A stretch of 8,478 bases of DNA from Litorimonas sp963922935 (GTDB lineage Bacteria; Pseudomonadota; Alphaproteobacteria; Caulobacterales; Maricaulaceae). Each line of letters opens with the position of its first letter. Within the stretch, counting starts at the first letter, position 1. The stretch lies in contig CAWUKE010000093.1 of NCBI GenBank assembly GCA_963922935.1, forward strand, positions 1 to 8,478, read 5' to 3'. The position numbers and the translations under genes are program-made. Below are positions 1-6,669 of this stretch, piece after piece. The notes under the pieces were generated by a model. That model was not told the DNA's origin. It worked only from the letters and a program-made list of their open reading frames with translations, and made no database searches.

Positions 1-744
1 TTGGTCATAATGGTAGTGGATAACGGCGCCGTCCGCAGTTTCCTTGCGGATGCGCAGTTCCGATGCGTCATGCGTGTAACGGGCTTGCACAGCGCCCGTG
101 GCATCTTCGACAGAGGCGAGACGCCCGCGTGCATCATTGACCAAGCGCATCAGATCGCCGTCTGTTGTGTCACTTTCAACGTGTCCCGCCACTGTATAGG
201 CGAGAGAGCGATAGAGCGCGCCGTCCCGACGGATTTCTGCCAAGCGATGCTCTGCATAATCGTAAGTTTCAAACAGGATAGGTTGACCATCTATATCCGT
301 CCAGTCGCGGGATAGTCGGTCGCCCGTTGGGCCGTAATCATAAGCCAGCATACCGTAGGCGCCATCGGCTGAGGCCAGACGATCGAGCGGATCATAGGTG
401 AATCTTTGGCTACGGTCCGGGCGTACCGCATCGGTCATGCCCGTAATATTGCCGTTCAGATCATAGGCGAATGCGACGGCATAAATCGCGCCTGCATCAC
501 CAATACGCGACAGACGCTGTGCGCGATAGGCGCGGTCATAGCTCAGCCGCATGTCTGTGCCGTCGCCGTAAAGGGCGCCATTCATCGGCCCAAAGGGTTG
601 GTAGGTGACGCCGGACAGCAGTTGGGTCGTCGAACCTTGTGTATCGGTCAGCGATAGGGCGGCGATCCGCGCTGCGCCGTCCCGAGTGGCCGCGATAGTA
701 ATGCCGCTTGGGTTCACAATCGGATGGCTACCAGATGACGCTCC
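1..744 (-). pseudogene. Rhs/YD-repeat protein fragment, missing its upstream part and running off the left edge
   Basis: The minus strand reads continuously from 744 to 1 (248 codons) with clear YD-repeat character: YDRAYRAQRLSRIG, YDLNGNITGMTD, FTYDPLDRLASADG, YDYGPTGDRL, YDYAEHRLAEIRRDG, NDARGRLASVED and YHYDQ at the edge. These are the roughly 20-residue tyrosine/aspartate/glycine repeats that form the beta-cocoon of Rhs/teneurin-like proteins, which typically enclose a C-terminal toxin or secreted effector. The frame is closed upstream by TGA at 745-747. No ATG lies in the first 30 codons; the first usable start is GTG at 715-717, without a clear Shine-Dalgarno. None of the other minus-strand frames upstream of the stop resumes YD repeats, so this is a 5'-truncated gene rather than a simple frameshift. 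Rhs proteins usually exceed 1000 residues, so a large N-terminal part is missing. The C-terminal tip and any immunity gene lie beyond position 1. I am sure of the family; pseudogene status is an inference, since Rhs orphan cassettes can also look like this. Confidence 0.8.
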
Positions 745-904
745 TCACCTTACCGGAGGAAGACGACGAACCCGACGAATTGGAGAGCAGCTATTATCGG
801 TTTGACAGGTCTCGGTGATTGAGGCTGCCCGCCCGTTCTCTGTCTCGGCGCTTTCAAACGGTTGTCTGTTTCCGAAATTGAAATTGCCTGCTTCGTGATC
901 TATA

Positions 905-1065
905 TTCCCTGCACCATCATCTTAGTTTCCCTGTTAAATCCGAGCAGGGAATTCGTGAGAAAACACAGTCATTACAGGGGGCTGCTGACGAAGATAGGCC
1001 TAAAAGGGAGAGGCAATCGTCAAAACTCTCGAATTTTCCCTGTAAATTCCCTGTAAAACAGGGAA
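905..1065. repeat. Cluster of TTCCCTGT / ACAGGGAA direct and inverted repeats
   Basis: The word TTCCCTG occurs at 905-911, 927-933, 1036-1042 and 1047-1053. Its complement CAGGGAA occurs at 945-951 and 1059-1065. At 1047-1065 two copies form a perfect 8-bp inverted repeat around a 3-nt spacer, TTCCCTGTAAAACAGGGAA, preceded 11 bp upstream by a direct copy. The block just after it contains GACGGGTTTGCC and GACTGCGTCCACC. From memory, similar AGGGAATT-rich stretches recur in many alphaproteobacterial genomes, where they are often over-annotated as small proteins rich in GNF/REF tripeptides; I could not check this. Possible roles are binding sites for a recombinase or a regulator, or the end of a mobile element. 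No integrase or transposase gene is in view. Confidence 0.6.
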
Positions 1066-1119
1066 ATGAGACCAGAGACGGGTTTGCCCCAGACTGCGTC
1101 CACCGCCACCTTTTTCTTT

Positions 1120-1148
1120 GCAAATTGCCGCCCGCCAACCCAATTTGC
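1120..1148. repeat. Inverted repeat GCAAATTG / CAATTTGC
   Basis: GCAAATTG at 1120-1127 is matched perfectly by CAATTTGC at 1141-1148, with a 13-nt loop. A competing pairing, GCCCGC at 1130-1135 with GCGGGC at 1147-1152, overlaps it, so the segment could switch between two hairpins. It is not followed by a T-run on the plus strand. On the minus strand the A/T-rich TTTTTC block lies at 1111-1116, which would give an AAAAA tract at the RNA level rather than U's, so it does not look like a standard terminator for either strand. Confidence 0.5.
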
Positions 1149-1155
1149 GGGCTCC

Positions 1156-1179
1156 GAGTTCGAGATATGTTCCGAACTC
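1156..1179. repeat. Inverted repeat GAGTTCG / CGAACTC
   Basis: GAGTTCG (1156-1162) pairs perfectly with CGAACTC (1173-1179) across a 10-nt loop. It sits between the GCAAATTG inverted repeat and another inverted repeat, GCTGTG (1210-1215) with CACAGC (1234-1239). Three short dyads in about 120 bp upstream of the permease could be operator sites, recombination core sites or the end of a mobile element. The sequence alone does not separate these. Confidence 0.4.
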
Positions 1180-1321
1180 TCCACCACCTCTTTCAGACGG
1201 TATGATTTTGCTGTGAGGGCGATATGCTTCACGCACAGCTGTATCGTAATTTTCTCAGATTAAATCGCAACGACGCTTACCGTGAAACGTATAGTGTCAT
1301 ATGGCGGCCGTGATGGTCAAA

Positions 1322-1327
1322 AGAGGG
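1322..1327 (+). promoter_or_regulatory. Shine-Dalgarno site that fixes the permease start at 1336
   Basis: AGAGGG lies 8 nt before the ATG at 1336. The longer alternative, a GTG at 1282, has no purine-rich site in front of it and adds 18 residues unlike a permease N-terminus. The ATG at 1336 is therefore the preferred start. Confidence 0.65.
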
Positions 1328-1335
1328 ATTCGTTC

Positions 1336-3477
1336 ATGGCTGATACTCTTGATGCCTCAGTGCCCGATGCTGCGAGCAATGGGGACGTGTCTGACACTGA
1401 AAAAAAGCTTAAAAAGAGTCTGACCCTTTTTGATGTCTACTCCATCTCAACCGGTGCGATGTTTAGCTCTGGCCTATTTCTCCTGCCGGGCATTGCGGCC
1501 GCAACGACGGGGGAAAGCGTCTTTTTTGCCTATTTCCTCGCAGGTTTTCTGATCTTGCCCGCAATGTATGCGATGGCTGAGCTTTCCACCGCCATGCCGA
1601 AAGCAGGGGGGACTTATTACTTTCTAGACCGAGCTATGGGTCCGCTTATGGGGACCATTGGTGGATTGGGCTCCTGGGTAGCGGTCGTCTTCAAAAGTGC
1701 CTTCGCGCTTGTCGGCATGGGGGCCTATATCGGGCTCTATCTGCAACTTCCCTTTACTTGGACGGCGGTTATTCTGGCCATAGCCTTCGGTGCCATCAAT
1801 ATATTTGGTGCGAAGGAAACAACGGCTTTACAACGATGGCTGGTTGGCACCTTAGTGGGCGTCCTGGTTGTCTTCACCCTTTGGGGTCTTGTAGCGGCGT
1901 CACAGAGTCCCCGCGGTTTGTTTGCTTTAAACCCGGAATATGATGCCTTTTTCAAAGGCGGATTTGTCGGTCTTGTTTCAACCATTGGCCTTGTTTTTGT
2001 CTCTTACGCAGGCCTTACGAAAGTAGCCTCGGTCGCTGAAGAGGTTCAAAATCCCGACCGCAATATCCCGTTGGGCATGACATTGTCGTTGCTGACCGCG
2101 ACGGTCCTTTACTCTCTCGGGACATTTGTCTTGGTGAAGCTTTTGGAGCCTCAGGACCTTTATGCCTCTTACACGCCGATCGCGGATGCGGCGAAAGAAT
2201 TTATGAATCTCCCGTTCAGCCTTGGCGTGATTGCAATTGTTATCGCGGCTGTGGCGGCGTTTGCATCGACCGGTAATGCGGGAATTCTTTCCGCTTCTCG
2301 CTATCCTTTCGCGATGGCAAAAGACGGTCTCATGCCGGCGCGTTTCGGTAAACTCGGGCGATATCAGACGCCGACATTTTCAATCCTTGTAACAGTAGCG
2401 ATCATGATCGCCGTCATCATTCTTTTTGATGTTGAAAGTGTTGCCAAACTTGCATCAGCCTTCCAACTTTTGCTTTTCATGTTGGTCTGTGCCGCTGTTT
2501 TAGTGATGCGCGAGAGCGGTATTTCGACGTATAAGCCTGGCTTTAAGACTCCCTTATACCCGTGGATGCCAATCGCAGGCATACTGATTGGTTTCTGGCT
2601 GATCACAGAGATGGGCGTGCTGGCGATTGGATTTACCGGCATGCTGACCATTGCCTGTGTGTTGTGGTATAATCTTTATGCCAGCAAACGGGTCGAACGC
2701 CGCGGGGCGATCTTCCACGCCTATGAACGCCTGGGCCGTAATGCCTATGAGGGTCTGGAAACAGAGCTGATGACGATCATCAATGACCGGACGCAGGCCC
2801 AAAACCTCTCTTATGAAGCCGTCATTGCCCGGTCTGTGGTGACGGATTTCCGTTACGGCCATTATAGCTGGGACGAGCTCGTGGACGCCATGGCAGAAAC
2901 GGCGACGGAACGGTATGACCTTGCCGAAGAGGTGACGCGCGACATCCTAGAAGGCGGAACGCCCAACTTCCGCAGTCTCTCTGACGGGGTGCGGTTGGCG
3001 TCCAAGCTCGATTCACGTCTTGAAGAGCCCGAGCTTTTCATCTTCCGTTTTGGCCCAAAAGCCCGTCTCGATTTTGAAATTGCAGAACCTGAAGAAATTC
3101 ATACCGTCATGGTCCTGCTTTGCCCGCCAAAGCCTGCGGGTCTGGACATGCGGATCGCGGGTCACGTGGCCGAAATCGTTCAAGGCGAGGGCTTCACGCG
3201 GCGTTGGCTCTGCGCGCAAACAGAAGCGGATCTGACAGATGTTCTCGTCCGGGACGATCACTTCCTGCATCTGCCCATTAGCCAGTTACCGGGTCTTACT
3301 GAGCAAATCGGCAAAGCCATTCGTGACGTGGAACTTCCCGATGATGTCTTGATTGCTTTGGTGGAACGGGATGGCAAAACGATCATTGCCACGCCAGCGC
3401 TAGAGCTGGCAGAGAAGGATCATGTCGCGCTGATTGGTGAACCGGATGCGTTGGAAACCTTGCGCCGCACAGATTAG
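1336..3477 (+). CDS. APC-superfamily amino acid permease with C-terminal EIIA-like and RCK_C (TrkA_C) domains
   Basis: This is a 713-residue inner-membrane transporter, probably for an amino acid or amine, with a regulatory cytoplasmic tail. Residues 1-30 are soluble and charged. A 12-helix-like APC core spans about 30-450. Family marks include the unwound helix-1 motif STGAMFSSG (38-46), PKAGGTYYFLDRAMG (88-102), EEVQNPDRNIPLGM (235-248) after helix 6, and SRYPFAMAKDG (321-331). From about 475 to 640 the sequence resembles a type-2 PTS EIIA fold: the line GVRLASKLDSRLEEP (551-565) aligns with the usual GVALPHAR..GL..P. The phospho-accepting PH pair is replaced by AS (555-556), so phosphotransfer is unlikely. 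The last 52 residues, from IRDVELPDDVLIALVERDG to the end, match the RCK_C/TrkA_C ligand-binding domain. The tail probably senses a ligand and gates transport. Substrate is not predictable. The protease gene follows 14 bp after the stop, so the two are probably co-transcribed. A GTG at 1282 is an alternative, less likely start. Confidence 0.88.
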   Translation: MADTLDASVPDAASNGDVSDTEKKLKKSLTLFDVYSISTGAMFSSGLFLLPGIAAATTGESVFFAYFLAGFLILPAMYAMAELSTAMPKAGGTYYFLDRAMGPLMGTIGGLGSWVAVVFKSAFALVGMGAYIGLYLQLPFTWTAVILAIAFGAINIFGAKETTALQRWLVGTLVGVLVVFTLWGLVAASQSPRGLFALNPEYDAFFKGGFVGLVSTIGLVFVSYAGLTKVASVAEEVQNPDRNIPLGMTLSLLTATVLYSLGTFVLVKLLEPQDLYASYTPIADAAKEFMNLPFSLGVIAIVIAAVAAFASTGNAGILSASRYPFAMAKDGLMPARFGKLGRYQTPTFSILVTVAIMIAVIILFDVESVAKLASAFQLLLFMLVCAAVLVMRESGISTYKPGFKTPLYPWMPIAGILIGFWLITEMGVLAIGFTGMLTIACVLWYNLYASKRVERRGAIFHAYERLGRNAYEGLETELMTIINDRTQAQNLSYEAVIARSVVTDFRYGHYSWDELVDAMAETATERYDLAEEVTRDILEGGTPNFRSLSDGVRLASKLDSRLEEPELFIFRFGPKARLDFEIAEPEEIHTVMVLLCPPKPAGLDMRIAGHVAEIVQGEGFTRRWLCAQTEADLTDVLVRDDHFLHLPISQLPGLTEQIGKAIRDVELPDDVLIALVERDGKTIIATPALELAEKDHVALIGEPDALETLRRTD

Positions 3478-3491
3478 GATCAGTCCGGCCT

Positions 3492-4214
3492 GTGCCTGAT
3501 ACGACGCGAAAGAAACCACCTCAAAAGCATCTGTCGCAAACGCAGTTTTGGGGACTTGTGCTCGTCCTCTTCTTTTCGATGCAAGTGCCAGTTGTCCGGA
3601 CGCCGATACGGTTTCTCTCAACTTGGATTCATGAACTGGGCCACGGCTTCGGGGCGATCATCGCAGGCGGTCAGTTTGAAAGCCTGCAAGTAAGCCCGGA
3701 TTTCTCAGGTTTGGCCTACACCTATACGTCAGGGGTCTTTGGCCGCTTTATGACGCTCAGCATGGGGCTTCTAGGCCCCGCCATTATGGGCGTGATCCTG
3801 CTTTTTCTCTCCCGTGGCCTGAACTGGAATCGCACTGCGATTTTGCTACTAACGGTCTTGCTGGGCCTGTCCCAAATATGGGCGGCGGATATGTTCACGC
3901 GCGCTTTGCTGGGGGCGTTATTTTTCGTCTTCGGTCTCTGCGCTTGGAAGCTCTCAGAAGGCCCGATCCTTTATTTGGCGCAAGTCACGGCGATCGTCAT
4001 CGCGCTCAATGTGCCGTCTGACTTTGGCTATTTCTTCGTCGGTGGCGGGATGAGTGCAGGCCAGATGTACCGATCCGATACGGGCCAGCTCGCTGATTTG
4101 CTCGGCGGCCCGCATTGGTTTTGGGGAACGGTCATGGCCGCCCTGTCGATCGTATTCTTGCTAGTCGGTGTGCTTGCCTCTGATCGCTGGGCAAGGAAGC
4201 GCGGATCCGCCTAG
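3492..4214 (+). CDS. M50B-like membrane zinc metalloprotease
   Basis: This 240-residue polytopic membrane protein carries the zinc-protease signature HELGH (His47, Glu48, His51) in WIHELGHGFGAIIAGG. An SGLAYTYTSG stretch follows and then several hydrophobic helices, an order typical of the M50B-like peptidase family (site-2 protease relatives). These enzymes cut within or near the membrane; in this subfamily targets are mostly unknown. Helix 1 covers roughly 19-35. Further helices lie around 84-106, 114-133, 137-153, 160-186 and 210-230. The start is a GTG, with the weak SD-like AGGA at 3476-3479 overlapping the permease stop. The first ATG (residue 30) would remove most of helix 1, so the GTG is preferred. 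Spacing of 14 bp from the permease suggests one transcript and perhaps translational coupling. The stop shares the CTAG at 4211-4214 with the converging DUF1523 gene. The third metal ligand cannot be assigned with certainty. Confidence 0.82.
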   Translation: MPDTTRKKPPQKHLSQTQFWGLVLVLFFSMQVPVVRTPIRFLSTWIHELGHGFGAIIAGGQFESLQVSPDFSGLAYTYTSGVFGRFMTLSMGLLGPAIMGVILLFLSRGLNWNRTAILLLTVLLGLSQIWAADMFTRALLGALFFVFGLCAWKLSEGPILYLAQVTAIVIALNVPSDFGYFFVGGGMSAGQMYRSDTGQLADLLGGPHWFWGTVMAALSIVFLLVGVLASDRWARKRGSA

Positions 4215-4876
4215 CGCGGTTTCGTTGTTCCAAAGAAACGGCGGAACAGGCCTTTCGCATTTGATGCACCTGCACTCACGCCGTCGCCGACATCCTTGGC
4301 GACATCTTCGATCTCGTCCCCAATCCTGTCCGTGACCGGATCGATACGTTTCTTTTTAAATTGACGGATTGTTCGCCAAATCGTTAGCCAGATCAGGACG
4401 ACAAGCGTGATAAAAACGATGTTAAACCAAGGGATAAGCCGCACATCGGGTCCAGAGACAGGCTTCATACTCGTCGCATTTGGGTAGAGCGAGAACAGTT
4501 CGATACGCCACCCATAATGGCGGACGGCTACCCACTGATCGGGATCGCGCTCATAGGCTTTCGCCTCGGTAAAGACATTGTCCGAGTCAAACTTGAGATA
4601 AGGCGGCCACCCCCAACCCGTATCCTCATTGCGATAGACCATTGGGCGCCCATTGGCGCGTTGTGTGTTGATGATCCGCACATCCCGTGTGCGGTTGACG
4701 CCTTGATTAACCGCCTCTTGATTGAGACCGCGCAGCGGATCGTCTTCTTTGACGTCAAAACGAATAACTTCCGTGCCGACAATCTTAACGACGTCCCGAT
4801 CCGGTAGGTAATAATGCATCAGCACGGCGGCGATAATGATCAGCAAGAAGGTCGGCACATGACGTAGGTGGCGCAT
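4211..4876 (-). CDS. DUF1523 family membrane protein
   Basis: This 221-residue protein has an N-terminal membrane segment (about 9-24), a non-cytoplasmic middle domain (about 25-147), a second membrane helix (about 149-170) and a basic, then amphipathic, C-terminal tail. The middle carries RNEDTGWGWPPYLKFDSDN (82-100) and YGWRIELFSLYPNA (121-134), then IPWFNIVF (148-155), which I recognise as hallmarks of DUF1523. The family has no known biochemical role. It is the last gene of the five-gene minus-strand operon. Its SD, AGGAG (4883-4887), overlaps the TAG stop of the preceding gene and lies 6 nt from the ATG, so translation is probably coupled. The stop codon uses the same CTAG palindrome as the converging protease gene, so the two 3' ends overlap by 3 bp. 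Confidence 0.85.
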   Translation of the reverse strand: MRHLRHVPTFLLIIIAAVLMHYYLPDRDVVKIVGTEVIRFDVKEDDPLRGLNQEAVNQGVNRTRDVRIINTQRANGRPMVYRNEDTGWGWPPYLKFDSDNVFTEAKAYERDPDQWVAVRHYGWRIELFSLYPNATSMKPVSGPDVRLIPWFNIVFITLVVLIWLTIWRTIRQFKKKRIDPVTDRIGDEIEDVAKDVGDGVSAGASNAKGLFRRFFGTTKPR

Positions 4877-4882
4877 GGGAGT

Positions 4883-4887
4883 CTCCT
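4883..4887 (-). promoter_or_regulatory. Shine-Dalgarno of the DUF1523 gene, overlapping the upstream stop codon
   Basis: On the minus strand TAGGAG contains both the TAG stop of the preceding small membrane protein and the AGGAG ribosome-binding site of the DUF1523 gene, 6 nt from its ATG. This layout lets a terminating ribosome re-initiate. Confidence 0.6.
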
Positions 4888-5164
4888 ATCCGTATTGCGC
4901 GAGGTAGATAAGCAGCGACGCGATCGCGCCGGGAATGATGTAAACGCCGAGGATCAGCTTTGGCTTTAGTGAGCGGTCATAGGCTTTCATGCCGACAGCG
5001 ATGAACGCCTCGCGATCATGCAGCGCCTGCTCAGTCGCCGGCAGGGCTTCATACTCATCCGCCAATTGCCGTCGGTGTTTGAAACGCGACCAAGCCGCCA
5101 GCACCACATAAGCGATGGTCAGCACCACAAAGATTATCACGATCCGTGAGATCAAGGGTATCAT
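4886..5164 (-). CDS. Small two-helix membrane protein of unknown function
   Basis: The protein has 92 residues when started at the ATG at 5162-5164. Helix 1 is at about 5-25 (IVIIFVVLTIAYVVLAAW) and helix 2 at about 69-88 (KLILGVYIIPGAIASLLIYL). Between them is a charged loop of about 40 residues containing RFKHRRQLADEYEALP and GMKAYDRSLKPK. I recall similar small proteins beside DUF6638/AAA genes in Rhodobacterales but know no function for them. The start is chosen because ATG overlaps the stop of the DUF6638-type gene as ATGA, and GAGG (5174-5177) sits 9 nt upstream. A longer version reaching 5230 would add a basic leader lying wholly inside the neighbour's coding sequence and is unlikely. 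An ATG at 5173 is a minor alternative. The loop might contact the soluble partners of the operon (inference). Confidence 0.78.
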   Translation of the reverse strand: MIPLISRIVIIFVVLTIAYVVLAAWSRFKHRRQLADEYEALPATEQALHDREAFIAVGMKAYDRSLKPKLILGVYIIPGAIASLLIYLAQYG

Positions 5165-6669
5165 AGGTCCCATCCTCGCGTGTTTGGCTTGCCCCAATTT
5201 TGGGAGTTTACGCGCCCGCGCTTTTCCCACGGGCTGCGTGACCTGGAGCGCTTTCGATCCCGTTCTCTCCGGTCTTTATCCCTTGATTTACGAGACTTTC
5301 GGCGGCGTTTCCGGCGGTCATCATTATCATCATCGTCATCGTCATCGTCGTCATCATCATCACGATCCCGGCGTCTTCGGGACGGTTCGGGTTCGCTCAT
5401 GCCTGGCTCAGCGCCGAACAAAGCTTCGCGCGCGCCCGCTTTATCCATCGCATATTCCTGTTCGAGGAAGCGGACGACAAACTCTTTCTTACTTTCTTCC
5501 CATGTCGCGTAGCGCGCATAGAACAGCGATTTGTGACAAATGAAAAGTTGCCGGAAATCCAGCACGGAGAGTTCGGACAGCAGCATATTCACCAGATCGC
5601 GATCCGCATGCTGACTACTGCGCAGGGCATAGAAAAAGGCGGGATCTTTCGGGCCAAGCTTCGGCACCCGCCCACCCATAGACGCCCAACGCCAGACCTG
5701 CATCAGGCCCTCATATTCCTCGGGCAGTTGCCGCGCATAACGCCGCTCCAACATGCGCATATCCTGGCGTGTCAGCCCAGATAGATCATGCCCTGCATCC
5801 GCAGCTGTGACGACCACGATGAAATCCATCTTCTGCCGGATGACCAGCGCGTTTTTGCTGTTCGGGCGCTGGACGATCAGTTCCGACAGGCCTTCATCGC
5901 GCAGCCAATTGGCGATTTCGTCCCGGTCTTCGAGCGATAAAAGCTGGAAACCGCGCAGATCGCCTGCGTCTTCTAGGGGTGTTCGGGTGATGATCGTCGG
6001 CTTGGCCGCTTTGCGGAAGATGTAAGCGCCGCCAAAATGTTCAGTAAAGAAGTTCCCGACTTCAAACGTCTTGGGTTTCAGCTTCACCGGATTGCGCTGG
6101 ATATTGCCCGTCCGCTTGGCCAGCTCGATCATCTCCGCGATCAGCACATCATCCCACCAGGCGTCGGGTTCGGTTTGGAATTGCTCAATCTTCTCGGCCA
6201 GATCGTCCGCCTCGCGCACATGGGCTTGGGTCGTGTCGGCTGTGACTTCGATGCGGTTCACATCGAGCAAATCTACGAGCGAGGTGAACCGCAGGATTGA
6301 ATTGTGCAGCTCCCCCGCCACGGCTTCGCGCGCAGTCAGGGCAAAAAGCTGCGCCTCATTCTGATCAATATAGCGCCGTAAAATATCGCGGGAGATTGAG
6401 AATTGGGAATAGAGCAGGGGAGCCGTCTTCTGCTCGGTCGAGAGCAGGATAAACATCGGGTTCGCCCCGTGCGGGTTCAGGTAAAGCTCGTCGTCAAACT
6501 CATGCGCGATCTCCGGCGACGTGCCCGTAATGTCGATGTGAAACTCGGTGAGTGTGGTGCGCTTACCCGTCAGATATTCCAGCGCGCGATTATAACGCTC
6601 GACCATAGCGGGCGCCGTGACCGCATAAAGGTTGCCATACATCAGGCCGGCTCTGACGAGACGCATCAT
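5161..6669 (-). CDS. DUF6638-type protein with a long Asp/Arg-rich C-terminal tail
   Basis: This is a 502-residue soluble protein without a signal peptide. Residues 1 to about 425 are an ordered-looking domain with GLMYGNLYAVTAPAMVERYN near the start, then DDELYLNPHGAN, EQKTAPLLYSQFSISRD, and NEAQLFALTAREAVAGELHN, which match what I remember of the DUF6638 family from Rhodobacterales. No catalytic motif is obvious. From about 426 the composition changes sharply. A polyaspartate run (12 Asp at 437-448) is followed by alternating Arg/Lys/Asp/Ser blocks to about 482, then a short Trp/Gly-containing end. This tail should be disordered and could bind nucleic acid, metal or a charged partner. Translation starts at ATGATG; the first ATG (6667-6669) overlaps the upstream gene's TGA as ATGA. 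The gene lies downstream of the AAA ATPase and is separated from it only by the small low-GC membrane gene, so a role as the ATPase's partner or substrate adaptor is a reasonable inference. Confidence 0.8.
   Translation of the reverse strand: MMRLVRAGLMYGNLYAVTAPAMVERYNRALEYLTGKRTTLTEFHIDITGTSPEIAHEFDDELYLNPHGANPMFILLSTEQKTAPLLYSQFSISRDILRRYIDQNEAQLFALTAREAVAGELHNSILRFTSLVDLLDVNRIEVTADTTQAHVREADDLAEKIEQFQTEPDAWWDDVLIAEMIELAKRTGNIQRNPVKLKPKTFEVGNFFTEHFGGAYIFRKAAKPTIITRTPLEDAGDLRGFQLLSLEDRDEIANWLRDEGLSELIVQRPNSKNALVIRQKMDFIVVVTAADAGHDLSGLTRQDMRMLERRYARQLPEEYEGLMQVWRWASMGGRVPKLGPKDPAFFYALRSSQHADRDLVNMLLSELSVLDFRQLFICHKSLFYARYATWEESKKEFVVRFLEQEYAMDKAGAREALFGAEPGMSEPEPSRRRRDRDDDDDDDDDDDDNDDRRKRRRKSRKSRDKDRRERDRKRSRSRSPWEKRGRVNSQNWGKPNTRGWDL
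5317..5361 (-). repeat. GAT/GAC trinucleotide run coding polyaspartate
   Basis: Fifteen consecutive codons are GAT or GAC except for a single AAT, giving D12-N-D2 in the tail of the DUF6638-type protein. GAT and GAC alternate irregularly, so it is not a pure microsatellite, although slippage could still change its length in frame. Confidence 0.85.

Larger units (their letters stand above)
745..1335. other. Intergenic region without a convincing gene, rich in short repeats
   Basis: About 590 bp separate the broken end of the Rhs frame from the permease start. I see no gene with homology-like features. A short plus-strand frame (702-818) ends in a protein-like acidic tail containing LPEEDDEPDELESSYYRFD, but it has no supported start and may be a relic. 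From 905 to 1065 there is a cluster of TTCCCTGT/ACAGGGAA words, and from 1120 to 1239 a series of inverted repeats, listed separately. The promoter of the permease should lie in the right-hand part (about 1200-1310), but I cannot point to a convincing -35/-10 pair. Local composition is more AT-rich than the genes around it, in keeping with an element scar or control region. Confidence 0.6.

Noticed and set aside
1..805. Plus-strand open frames at 1-315, 406-657 and 605-805
   Set aside because: They lie opposite the minus-strand YD-repeat coding frame and have no family features or ribosome-binding sites.
905..1065. CRISPR array
   Set aside because: Repeat units are only 7-8 bp, in both orientations and unevenly spaced, with no unique spacers of constant length.
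862..1263. Several small open frames on both strands across the repeat cluster
   Set aside because: Their peptides simply reflect the TTCCCTG repeats and dyads (GN/GK-rich translations); no start site or homology-like pattern supports them.
1282..1335. Extended N-terminus of the permease from a GTG at 1282
   Set aside because: It has no SD upstream, and the ATG at 1336 has AGAGGG at good spacing.
4219..4248. Short inverted repeats GTTTC/GAAAC and TGTTCC/GGAACA just past the protease stop as a terminator
   Set aside because: Stems are only 5-6 bp, mutually exclusive, lack a T-run and lie inside the DUF1523 coding region.
5115..5543. Plus-strand frame with a histidine-rich run, HHYHHRHRHRRHHHH
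   Set aside because: It is the antisense reading of the polyaspartate/arginine tail of the DUF6638-type gene, not a metal-binding protein.
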